DNA from: Herbihabitans rhizosphaerae
GTDB taxonomy: Bacteria; Actinomycetota; Actinomycetes; Mycobacteriales; Pseudonocardiaceae
Direction of reading: 5' to 3'
Length of the DNA stretch: 64,000 nucleotides
Assembly: GCF_004216555.1 (NCBI RefSeq)
Contig: NZ_SGWQ01000003.1
Span: 420,146 to 484,145, forward strand
Position 1 is the stretch's first letter. Every line of letters begins with the position of its first letter. The position numbers were made by a program, and so were the translations under genes. Shown here piece after piece: positions 27,941 to 35,062 of the stretch. The notes under the pieces were generated by a model. The model did no database searches. It worked only from the letters and a program-made list of their open reading frames with translations, and was not told the origin of the DNA.

Positions 27941-28765
27941 GTGATTTCACGAGCCAAGGCCCGCGAGTTAGTCGACGGCAAGCGTTTCCAGCAGTTCATC
28001 ATCGTGGTGATCGTGCTCAACGCGTTGACCCTCGGACTGGAAACCTCGCACGCCGTGGTCGGCCAGATCGGCGGGTTGCTGCACGCCGCGGACCGGATCG
28101 CGCTGGCGATCTTCGTGATGGAGTTGGGCCTGCGGCTGTACGCGTACGGCTGGCGCTTCTTCCGCGATCCGTGGAACGTGTTCGATCTGATCATCGTGGG
28201 TATCGCGCTGGTTCCGGCGACCGGTGAGTTCTCCGTACTGCGGGCGCTGCGCGTGCTGCGGGTGCTCCGTCTGGTGTCGATGGTGCCGTCGATGCGGCGC
28301 GTGGTGAACGGGCTGCTGGCGGCGGTGCCCGGCATGGCGTCGATCGCGACCCTGCTGGTGCTGGTGATCTACGTGGCCGCGGTGATGGCCACGAAGCTGT
28401 TCGGCGTGGAGGATCCGGAGAACTTCGGCAGCCTCGGCAAGACGCTGTTCACGCTGTTCCAGACGATGACCGGGGAGGCGTGGCCGGAGATCGCGCGCGG
28501 CGTGATGAAGGACCATCCGTACGCGTGGATTTTCTTCGTGGTCTACATCCTGGTGGTCAGCTTCGCGGTGCTGAACCTGTTCATCGCGGTGATCGTCAAC
28601 GGGATGGAGAAGGAGGTCACCGACGACCTGCGCCGGGACGAGGCCCAGCACGCCGCCGAGCAGGCCGCCTCCGACAAGGTGCTGCTCGAGGAGATCCGGG
28701 CGCTGCGCCGCGAGGTCGCCGAACTGCGCGGCAGCAACGACCGGCGGGACCCCGATCCGGTCTAG
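27941..28765 (+). CDS. NaChBac-like voltage-gated cation channel
   Basis: A 274-residue six-helix channel subunit. S1 to S3 occupy about 18-95; S4 (about 98-125) has LRALRVLRVLRL with Arg at every third position, the voltage sensor; S5-pore-S6 spans about 130-225. The filter region TMTGEAWPE (near 175) aligns with TLESW of NaChBac and NavAb, keeping the Glu that forms the four-Glu ring, so sodium selectivity is plausible though Leu and Ser are changed. A C-terminal coiled coil (EEIRALRREVAELRG) suits tetramerisation. GTG 27941 is the start. It ends convergent with a MerR gene, overlapping by CTAG. Confidence 0.92.
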   Translation: MISRAKARELVDGKRFQQFIIVVIVLNALTLGLETSHAVVGQIGGLLHAADRIALAIFVMELGLRLYAYGWRFFRDPWNVFDLIIVGIALVPATGEFSVLRALRVLRVLRLVSMVPSMRRVVNGLLAAVPGMASIATLLVLVIYVAAVMATKLFGVEDPENFGSLGKTLFTLFQTMTGEAWPEIARGVMKDHPYAWIFFVVYILVVSFAVLNLFIAVIVNGMEKEVTDDLRRDEAQHAAEQAASDKVLLEEIRALRREVAELRGSNDRRDPDPV

Positions 28766-29145
28766 CGTCGCGACCGGCGGGCCTCGGTGGCGGCACGGAC
28801 GGCCTCCAGGTACTCGCCGATCGCGTCCCGATTGCGGGTCAGGCACTGGATCCGGCCGGTCATGCTCTCGCGTTCCCGCTCCAGCAACTCGAGCGTCTCC
28901 TGGGTGGCGCGATCGAACTGGATGCCTCGCGGATCGTCCAGGCAAGGCAGGATCTGCTTGATGATCCGGGTCGGCAGGCCGGCGCCGAGCAGGCCCTTGA
29001 TCTGCACCACTCTGTCCACAGTGGACTCGTCGTACTCCCGGTAGCCGTTGGGGGCGCGGGTGGGTTTGATCAGGCCCTGCTCCTCGTAGTACCGAAGCAG
29101 GCGCCTGGCGGTCCCCGTCCGCTCCGCCAACTCGCCGATGCGCAT
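28762..29145 (-). CDS. MerR-family transcriptional regulator
   Basis: A 127-residue regulator: the winged HTH MRIGELAERTGTARRLLRYY with RYYEEQGLI and the NGYREYD wing, then a coiled-coil dimerisation helix (LELLERERESMTGRI). There is no cysteine set for metal sensing, so a small-molecule effector is likelier. ATG 29143-29145 is used; in-frame upstream starts would enter the divergent gene. The divergent MFS transporter starts 64 bp away, so control of that transporter is a reasonable inference. It holds a perfect GTCCACNGTGGAC palindrome at 29014. Confidence 0.92.
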   Translation of the reverse strand: MRIGELAERTGTARRLLRYYEEQGLIKPTRAPNGYREYDESTVDRVVQIKGLLGAGLPTRIIKQILPCLDDPRGIQFDRATQETLELLERERESMTGRIQCLTRNRDAIGEYLEAVRAATEARRSRR

Positions 29146-29209
29146 GTGGTCGACCTCACGCCGTTCCGCTTTGACCCTCACATCAGTGTGACGGTTTGAG
29201 CATAGCGGC

Positions 29210-30409
29210 ATGTCGCTTCCCCTCCCGGCCCTGACGGCGTTGACCCTCTCCGCGTTCATCACCGTCCTGACCGAGTCGTTGCCCGCCGGCGTGCTCCCGG
29301 CGATGAGCGCGGACCTCGGCGTCAGCCAGTCCGCCGTCGGCCAACTCGTGACGGTCTACGCGATCGGCACCATGCTCACGGCGATCCCGCTGTCCTCGAT
29401 CACCGCGACCTGGCGGCGGCGCCGGCTGCTGCTGGCCGGCGTGGCCGGTTTCGCCGTCGCCAACACGGTCACCGCACTGTCGGATTCCTACACACTCACG
29501 CTCGCCGCCCGGTTCGTCGGCGGGATGGCGGCCGGCCTGGTGTGGTCGCTGCTCGCGGGGTACGCGCGGCGAATGGCGCCGGAGCACGTGCGCGGCCGGG
29601 CGGTGGCCATCGCCATGTCGGGCATCCCGCTCGCGCTGGCGCTCGGCATCCCGGCCGGGACCTTCCTCGGCGAGGCACTCGGCTGGCGGGTGACGTTCAC
29701 GGTCATGTCGGTGATCGCCGTCGCCCTGCTCGCCTGGATCACCGCGATCGTGCCCGACTACCCCGGCCAGCCGCGGGACGCGCGCGCCTCCGTTGCGCGC
29801 ACGATCGCGATTCCCGGTGTGCCAACGGTTCTACTCGTCACGCTGATGATCGTGCTCGCGCAGAACGTGCTGTACACCTACGTCGCGCCGTTTGCCGAGA
29901 CTGCCGGTCTCGGCGGGTCGGTCGACGCGCTGCTGTTGACCTTTGGCATCGCGTCGGTGGTCAGCATCGTGATCGTCGGGTCCTACATCGACCACCGGCT
30001 GCGCGCGCTGACCGTCGCGGCCACCGCCCTGATCGCCGCCGCCACGACGCTCATGGCCGTGTCGTCCGGCAGCACCGCGCTCGTCTACGTCGCGGTGGCG
30101 CTGTGGGGCGTCGGCTGGGGTGGCGTGCCGACGCTGACCCAGTCGGCGCTGGCCGAGGCCGCCGACGCGGACGGCGATGCCGGCGACCTGGCGCAGGCGA
30201 TCCTCGTGACGCTCTGGAACGCGGCCACGGCCGCCGGCGGAGCACTCGGCGGCCTGCTGCTGGACGGCTTCGGCGCCGGCCTGCTGCCGTGGGCCGTTCC
30301 GATCCTGGTGGTTCCCGCGCTCGTCGTCGTGATCATGGTGCACGGCTTCCCGCCGCGTCGACGGGTCACAGCTTCCGTTGGGTCCGAAGCAGGTATTCCT
30401 TGCGGTTGA
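29210..30409 (+). CDS. MFS drug/metabolite exporter (DHA1 type)
   Basis: A 399-residue twelve-helix major facilitator. TESLPAGVLPAMSADLGVSQSAVG at helix 1-2 and FVGGMAAGLVWSLLAGYARRM near helix 5 fit the AraJ/sugar-efflux-like DHA1 branch. Likely a proton antiporter exporting a drug or metabolite, under the divergent MerR gene. Its last 44 bp overlap the end of the convergent ribosomal-protection gene (30366-30409), so the C-terminal peptide after RRRVTASVG is probably unconstrained. Confidence 0.9.
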   Translation: MSLPLPALTALTLSAFITVLTESLPAGVLPAMSADLGVSQSAVGQLVTVYAIGTMLTAIPLSSITATWRRRRLLLAGVAGFAVANTVTALSDSYTLTLAARFVGGMAAGLVWSLLAGYARRMAPEHVRGRAVAIAMSGIPLALALGIPAGTFLGEALGWRVTFTVMSVIAVALLAWITAIVPDYPGQPRDARASVARTIAIPGVPTVLLVTLMIVLAQNVLYTYVAPFAETAGLGGSVDALLLTFGIASVVSIVIVGSYIDHRLRALTVAATALIAAATTLMAVSSGSTALVYVAVALWGVGWGGVPTLTQSALAEAADADGDAGDLAQAILVTLWNAATAAGGALGGLLLDGFGAGLLPWAVPILVVPALVVVIMVHGFPPRRRVTASVGSEAGIPCG

Positions 30410-32414
30410 GCGGATTGTTGTCGGTGCGCGAGCGGTTGGGTGGTTCGCCCCGGACGCGCTCGTAGTGGTCGAAGGTGCACTCCAGGACACCTTCACCACG
30501 GGTGAGTGACGGCAGCCTGCGCTCCAGGTCGTGCACGGCTTTCGCCGGAATGTCACCTTCGACGGTGTGCGTCGTGCCGTGCACGGCGGAGGTGTGTGGG
30601 ACGGCGCGCAGCCGAACGAGCACCGGCAGCACGGCGGCGAACGTGTCCTCGGGGATCTCCAGGCGGTACCGGTGCATCGGCTCGAGCACCTCGGTGCCGG
30701 CCTGCTTCAACGCGGTCATCAGCACCAGCGGGGTGAGGTTGCGGAAGTCGCCGGCTGTGCTGGACATGCTCTTGTCGAAGACGGCGTGCGCGTGGCTCTG
30801 CCGTGCCCAGTAGCCGGAGTGGGTCAGCGTCACCACGACGTCGGTGACCTCCCAGCCGTGGATTCCTTGCCGCAAAGCTTTCACGACAGCTTTTTCGATA
30901 GCTTTCATGAAAGCAATCGGCAGCGAGCCCAGCTCCACGCCCAGCCGGAACTCCACGCCGCTGCCCTTCGCCCCCGGCTCGACCCGCAGCCCGACCGTGC
31001 CGAGGAACGGGTTCTCGCCGGTGCCGATGAACTCCACGGCGGCGCCGGTGCCGACCGGTCGCTCGACGCAGATCGTGGTGGTCTCCCGGAACTCCACCTC
31101 GACGCCGTAGTCGTCGGCCAGGGTCGCCTGGATGACCTCCTTCTGCACCTCGCCGTACAGCGACACCGACAGCTCGCCGCGCACGTCGTCGAGTCGCAGG
31201 TCGATCAGCGGGTCCTGCTCGGCGAGTTGGGCGAGCGCCGCGTACAGAGCGCCGCGCTCGTTGGGCCGGCGCGGCACCACGACCGTCTCCAGCGTCGGCG
31301 GCGAGAAGTGCCCGCCCCGTTCGCCGTCACCCTCACCGGGCGGAACGCCGATCGTGTCGTCGATGCGCACGTCGCCGAGGCCCCAGACCTTGCCGATCCG
31401 CCCGGCCGGCAGCCACCCGCAGGGCACCTCGGTACCGCCGTCGAACAGGCTGATCGCGGTGATCTTGTCGGTGGCTTCCCGGGTGCCACGCCCTCGGAAG
31501 GTGATCTTCTCGCGCACCCGGACAGCTCCGGAGAACATGCGCACGTAGGCGATCTTCTCGCCTGCCGCGCCGCGTTCGACCTTGAAGACGGTGCCACGCG
31601 CGGGACCGTCCGTGTCCGGCTCGCCGGCCGGCAGCAGGGTCGTGATGCCGTTGATCAACGACGGCACGCCGGCGCCGGTGATCGCGGACCCGAAGTACAC
31701 CGGGTGCACCAGGGCACGCCGGGTCTGGGCGATCAACTCCTGGTGAAGTCGTTGCGGCGCAAGGGATCCGTCGAGGTACTCGGCCACGAGCGTGTCGTCG
31801 TTCCTGGACAGCACGTCCGCGACCCGCTCCACGAAACGACCGTTGGCTCGCTCGAAAGCTTCCGGCAAAGCTTCACCGAAAGCTTTCGTGAAAGCTTTCG
31901 TGAAAGCTTTCGTGAAAGCTTTCGATGTTCCTTTCGCGTGAACGGTCCCCATCGCGACGCACGCCGGCGACAGCTTCGCCGTGACGTCCCGCAACACGCG
32001 TTCGGGATCCGCGCCACCACGGTCGATCTTGTTCACGAAGATCAGCGTCGGGATCCGCAGCCGGCGCAGCGTCCGCATCAGGACCCGGGTCTGCGCCTGG
32101 ACGCCCTCCACCGCGGACACCACCAGCACCGCGCCGTCCAGCACGCCGAGCGCGCGCTCCACCTCGGCCACGAAATCCGGGTGACCGGGCGTGTCGATCA
32201 GATTGACCGTCACCCCGTCGACCACGAAGGAGACCACGGCCGACTTGATGGTGATCCCGCGAGCGCGTTCCAGCGCGAGCGAATCCGTGTGGGTGCTCCC
32301 GCCGTCCACACTGCCGATCTCGTCGATGACCCCGACGGCGTGCAACAGCCGTTCGGTCAGGCTCGTCTTACCGGCGTCGACGTGCGCCAGAATTCCCAGG
32401 TTCAGCGATTCCAC
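30366..32414 (-). CDS. TetM/OtrA-like ribosomal protection GTPase with in-frame repeat arrays
   Basis: A 682-residue EF-G-like GTPase. G1 AHVDAGKTSLTE (10-21), G2 ERARGITI, G3 DTPGH, G4 NKID and the later domains match tetracycline-resistance ribosomal protection proteins, including the LPIAF...QGIHGWEVTD and STAGDFRNLTP blocks of domain IV; loss of tetracycline from the ribosome is the family activity. GTG 32412-32414 is the start, without a clear Shine-Dalgarno. Residues 164-187 are six copies of a four-residue repeat (S/T-K-A-F type) absent from TetM; a second array lies in domain IV. Whether it confers resistance or serves another ribosome function is open. Confidence 0.9.
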   Translation of the reverse strand: MESLNLGILAHVDAGKTSLTERLLHAVGVIDEIGSVDGGSTHTDSLALERARGITIKSAVVSFVVDGVTVNLIDTPGHPDFVAEVERALGVLDGAVLVVSAVEGVQAQTRVLMRTLRRLRIPTLIFVNKIDRGGADPERVLRDVTAKLSPACVAMGTVHAKGTSKAFTKAFTKAFTKAFGEALPEAFERANGRFVERVADVLSRNDDTLVAEYLDGSLAPQRLHQELIAQTRRALVHPVYFGSAITGAGVPSLINGITTLLPAGEPDTDGPARGTVFKVERGAAGEKIAYVRMFSGAVRVREKITFRGRGTREATDKITAISLFDGGTEVPCGWLPAGRIGKVWGLGDVRIDDTIGVPPGEGDGERGGHFSPPTLETVVVPRRPNERGALYAALAQLAEQDPLIDLRLDDVRGELSVSLYGEVQKEVIQATLADDYGVEVEFRETTTICVERPVGTGAAVEFIGTGENPFLGTVGLRVEPGAKGSGVEFRLGVELGSLPIAFMKAIEKAVVKALRQGIHGWEVTDVVVTLTHSGYWARQSHAHAVFDKSMSSTAGDFRNLTPLVLMTALKQAGTEVLEPMHRYRLEIPEDTFAAVLPVLVRLRAVPHTSAVHGTTHTVEGDIPAKAVHDLERRLPSLTRGEGVLECTFDHYERVRGEPPNRSRTDNNPLNRKEYLLRTQRKL
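30873..30920 (-). repeat. Four 12-bp units inside domain IV of the ribosomal protection gene
   Basis: On the + strand the units are CAAAGCTTTCAC, GACAGCTTTTTC, GATAGCTTTCAT and GAAAGCAATCGG, related to the array at 31854-31925 and in the same frame (protein: MKAI-EKAV-VKAL). The segment length equals that of TetM as I recall it, so the repeat seems to have replaced codons without changing length. Confidence 0.65.
31854..31925 (-). repeat. Six tandem 12-bp units (GAAAGCTTTCGT) within the GTPase gene
   Basis: Contiguous units begin at 31854, 31866, 31878, 31890, 31902 and 31914. The third to fifth are identical GAAAGCTTTCGT and the sixth ends in A; the first two are degenerate. Each unit contains the palindrome GAAAGCTTTC. 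The 72 bp encode a 24-residue, four-residue-period helix (TKAF) in the G-prime subdomain. Base composition is far more AT-rich than the gene around it. Confidence 0.92.
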
Positions 32415-32475
32415 GAAGCGTCATGCCCTTTGCGTAGGTGATTCCCAGCCGGTTGGACATGTACGCAGCGCGCAT
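32368..32475 (-). CDS. Possible 35-aa upstream ORF overlapping the ribosomal protection gene
   Basis: ATG 32473-32475, preceded by GAGGAGAAG, opens a 35-codon ORF (starting MRAAYMSNRLG and ending in RRRR) that runs 47 bp into the GTPase gene in another frame. The GTPase start lacks its own good ribosome binding site, so translation could be coupled or attenuated through this leader, as with tet(M)-type leader peptides. It could also be a chance ORF with a good Shine-Dalgarno. Confidence 0.4.
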   Translation of the reverse strand: MRAAYMSNRLGITYAKGMTLRGIAEPGNSGARRRR

Positions 32476-32540
32476 TCGCTTCTCCTCACATCTCGAGTCG
32501 CCGCCAGTGCAACACCGAGGTCCCCGCGGCGGCAACCGAA

Positions 32541-32945
32541 TTACACCGGCGCCCGCTCGGCGGTCCGCGCGTCGTAGGACTGCCGCGCATCGACGATCCG
32601 GTCGTAGTTGCGCTTGGACCACTCGCTGATCGCGATCAGGTGCTGGGTGACGTCTCGCCCGAGCTCGGCCAGCGCGTACTCGACGCTCGGCGGCGTCGTC
32701 GGATACACCGTCCGGGTGACCAGGCCGTCCCGTTCGAGCTGACGGAGTGTCTGAGTGAGCACCTTCTGGCTGATCCCGTCCACCCGCCTGCGCAGCTCGC
32801 CGAACCGGTACGCCCGGCCGGCCAGCGCGCCGAGCACCAGCGCGCTCCATTTGCTCGCGACGAGATCGAGCACCTCCCGGCAGGGACAGTCGCGCATGTA
32901 GACGTCCCAACGAGGATCATTGCGCAGGTCGGAGGCCGTTTCCAT
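32541..32945 (-). CDS. HxlR-family regulator
   Basis: A 134-residue winged-helix regulator with the HxlR core: CPCREVLDLVASKWSALVL, FGELRRRVDGISQKVLTQTL, LERDGLVTRTVYPTTPPSVEY. Two cysteines at 20 and 22 near the N-terminus are placed where redox-sensing HxlR proteins (such as HypR, YodB or QorR) keep their sensing Cys. The divergent neighbour is a quinone-oxidoreductase-like gene, the classic target in QorR pairs, so electrophile or thiol-stress control of that gene is a strong inference. ATG 32943-32945. Confidence 0.93.
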   Translation of the reverse strand: METASDLRNDPRWDVYMRDCPCREVLDLVASKWSALVLGALAGRAYRFGELRRRVDGISQKVLTQTLRQLERDGLVTRTVYPTTPPSVEYALAELGRDVTQHLIAISEWSKRNYDRIVDARQSYDARTAERAPV

Positions 32946-32951
32946 GAGGTA

Positions 32952-32980
32952 CCTACTTTACGTTCGAGTGCCTACTTCAC
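32952..32980. promoter_or_regulatory. Direct repeat in the HxlR/oxidoreductase intergenic region
   Basis: CCTACTTTAC (32952-32961) and CCTACTTCAC (32971-32980) are 19 bp apart, close to two helical turns, in the 65-bp gap between divergent starts. They may be the operator of the HxlR protein; no inverted symmetry is evident. Confidence 0.4.
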
Positions 32981-33010
32981 ACGGTAAACCATCTCCGAGA
33001 TGCTGGACGC

Positions 33011-33952
33011 ATGTCAGAGAAGATGATCGTGATCCGGCAGACCGAGCTGGGCGAGCCCGACGTGCTCCACCAGGCCGAGGTCGACCGCCCCGAGCCCGGC
33101 GCCACCGAGTTGCTGGTACGCGTGCGCGCCGCCGCCGTGAACCCCGTCGACTGGAAGATCCGCCGCGACGGCCACTGGCTGACCCCGCCGTTCGTGCTCG
33201 GCTGGGACGTCTCCGGCGTGGTCGAGCAGGTCGGAGTCGGCGTGTCGCTGTTCGCGCCGGGCGACGAGGTGTACGGCTTCCCGTGGTTCCCGCACCAAGC
33301 CGGCGGATACGGCGAATTCGTCACCGCGCCGTCGCGACACTTCGCGCACAAGCCCGCCGGGCTCTCCCACATCGAGGCGGCGGGCATCCCGCTGGCCGGG
33401 CTGACCGCCTGGCAGGGGCTGGTCGACGTGGCGAACGTCCAAGCGGGACAACGGGTTCTGGTCACCGCGGCGGCCGGCGGGGTCGGTCACCTCGCCGTGC
33501 AGATCGCCAAGGCGCGCGGCGCGCACGTGATCGGCACCGCCCGTGCCGACAAGCACGACTTCCTGCGCGAACTCGGTGTGGACGAGCCGATCGACTACAC
33601 CGCCGTGGACGTGGCCGCCTCCCTGCGCGACGTCGACGTGATCCTCGAGGCGATCGGCGGCGAGCAGACCCTGGCACTCATCCAGACGCTCAAGCCGGGC
33701 GGGATCGTCATCCCGCTGCCGGCCAACACGATTCCGGATTCCCTTGGGGCACAGGCGAAGCGGCACGGAGTGCGGTGGACCCCGCTCCTGGTCGAGCCGG
33801 ACCACCACGGCCTGCGCGAACTGGCCGCGCTGGTCGAGCGGGGTGCGCTGCGGGTGCACGTGGAGCAGACGTTCCCGCTCGCCGACGCGGCCAAGGCGCA
33901 CGAACTCGGCGAGCGCGGCCGGGTCACCGGCAAGCTCGTGCTCACCGTGTGA
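33011..33952 (+). CDS. MDR-type NADPH:quinone oxidoreductase
   Basis: A 313-residue medium-chain dehydrogenase/reductase without zinc-binding cysteines. VNPVDWKIRRDG and LGWDVSGVVEQVG lie in the catalytic domain, and VLVTAAAGGVGHLAVQIAKARG (about 153-174) is the cofactor site with the AxxGxxG motif of the quinone-oxidoreductase branch. It reduces quinones or activated alkenes by family. ATG 33011 is divergent from the HxlR gene. Function is secure at family level only. Confidence 0.93.
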   Translation: MSEKMIVIRQTELGEPDVLHQAEVDRPEPGATELLVRVRAAAVNPVDWKIRRDGHWLTPPFVLGWDVSGVVEQVGVGVSLFAPGDEVYGFPWFPHQAGGYGEFVTAPSRHFAHKPAGLSHIEAAGIPLAGLTAWQGLVDVANVQAGQRVLVTAAAGGVGHLAVQIAKARGAHVIGTARADKHDFLRELGVDEPIDYTAVDVAASLRDVDVILEAIGGEQTLALIQTLKPGGIVIPLPANTIPDSLGAQAKRHGVRWTPLLVEPDHHGLRELAALVERGALRVHVEQTFPLADAAKAHELGERGRVTGKLVLTV

Positions 33953-34028
33953 TCCTTCTCCGGCCCGGTCCTCGACGATCACGCTCGCGGTAGTCTGCGG
34001 AACTACTTACGAGGGCGTGAGGAGACGA

Positions 34029-34952
34029 ATGTCGGCGGGGAGCGACACGGACGGTGGCTCGTCGAAGCGGGGGCGCAGGCCCAACAGGCCGGACCCGCAG
34101 TCCGGGCCGACCGCGGAGTTCGCGCTGAAGTTGTTGGCGCTCAAGGAGTCCGCCGGCGATCCGTCCTACGACAGGATGCGCACGGAGTTGGGCGCGGCGG
34201 CGTCGAAGTCCGCACTCGCCGCCGCCGCTCGCGGCCGGGATCTCCCGTCCTGGGAGACCACCTGGGAATTCGTGAAGGCGCTGGCCGTGCGCGTGAACGG
34301 CGAGGACGAGACCGCGGCGCGCGCCCGGTGGCAGGCCGAGTGGGAGACGGCGCGAACGGCCGCCACCTCGGCACCGGAACCGGAGGCCGAACCCGAGTCC
34401 GGCGAACCCGAGACCACCGAACGCGGCGGCTCACGCCGGCTCGCTGTCGTGGCGATCACCGTGGTCGGGCTGCTGGTGCTGGGCCTCGGCGCGTGGTGGA
34501 TCTTCTGGCGCACGCCGCCGACCGACTCTGCGACACCCCCGCCCTCGTCGTCCCGCGCCCCCGTGCTGCCGCCGGACGCCGCCCGCCCGATCCCGGGTGA
34601 CTCGTCGTTCCTTGGCCGCAACGACGACGTGACCTTCCCGGACGGCTCGCCGGTCAAGGCCAACCAGCGGTTCGTGAAGACGTGGCGGCTGCACAACACC
34701 GGCTCGGTGCCGTGGCGGGGCCGGTTCCTGGACCGGCTGCCGCCGCTCGGCGGGCTGAGCGTGTGCCAGTCGCCGAGCCGGGTGCCGATCCCGGACACCG
34801 AGCCCGGTACGGCCGTATTGATCAACGTGCCGGCCGAGGCGCCGTCCACACCGGGTGAGTGCAAGGTGTACTGGCGCATGGTCGACTCGGCGGGCAACCT
34901 GTACTTCCCGCAGTCGACCGGCATCTTCTTCCTCGTTCGGGTGGTTCCGTAA
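34029..34952 (+). CDS. HTH - transmembrane - NBR1-Ig domain protein
   Basis: A 307-residue receptor-like protein. Residues 20-110 are the helical N-terminal domain common in actinobacterial signalling proteins (FALKLLALKESAGDPSYDRM, LAAAARGRDLPSWETTWEFVKAL). An acidic linker leads to one membrane helix (about 139-160) and a Pro-rich spacer; the C-terminal 115 residues are an NBR1-Ig-like domain (NQRFVKTWRLHNTGSVPW, VPAEAPSTPGECKVYWRM, FPQSTGIFFLV). ATG 34029 follows GAGGAGA. Topology predicts the Ig domain outside. Ligand and output are unknown. It ends at a strong hairpin. Confidence 0.82.
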   Translation: MSAGSDTDGGSSKRGRRPNRPDPQSGPTAEFALKLLALKESAGDPSYDRMRTELGAAASKSALAAAARGRDLPSWETTWEFVKALAVRVNGEDETAARARWQAEWETARTAATSAPEPEAEPESGEPETTERGGSRRLAVVAITVVGLLVLGLGAWWIFWRTPPTDSATPPPSSSRAPVLPPDAARPIPGDSSFLGRNDDVTFPDGSPVKANQRFVKTWRLHNTGSVPWRGRFLDRLPPLGGLSVCQSPSRVPIPDTEPGTAVLINVPAEAPSTPGECKVYWRMVDSAGNLYFPQSTGIFFLVRVVP

Positions 34953-34960
34953 CCGGACGA

Positions 34961-34991
34961 GGCCGGCGCGGTGTGGAGAACCGCGCCGGCC
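34961..34991. terminator. Bidirectional hairpin between convergent genes
   Basis: GGCCGGCGCGGT (34961-34972) and ACCGCGCCGGCC (34980-34991) form a perfect 12-bp stem with a 7-nt loop between the NBR1-Ig gene and the WXG-type gene. Confidence 0.75.
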
Positions 34992-35062
34992 CGAGGCGCC
35001 GCCGCGTTCCGCCGCGAGGGGCGCGACGGAACGACGAGACGGGCCATTCCCCCGCCCGGTAG

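Noticed and set aside
28762..28765. CTAG overlaps of convergent genes (also 60100-60103)
   Set aside because: Stop codons TAG on both strands share CTAG; this is a normal compact arrangement, not a regulatory site.
31854..31925. CRISPR-like array
   Set aside because: Units are contiguous 12-mers without spacers and are in frame within a coding sequence.
30531..32441. 636-codon plus-strand open frame opposite the ribosomal protection gene
   Set aside because: The minus-strand frame carries all GTPase motifs; the plus-strand frame has none.
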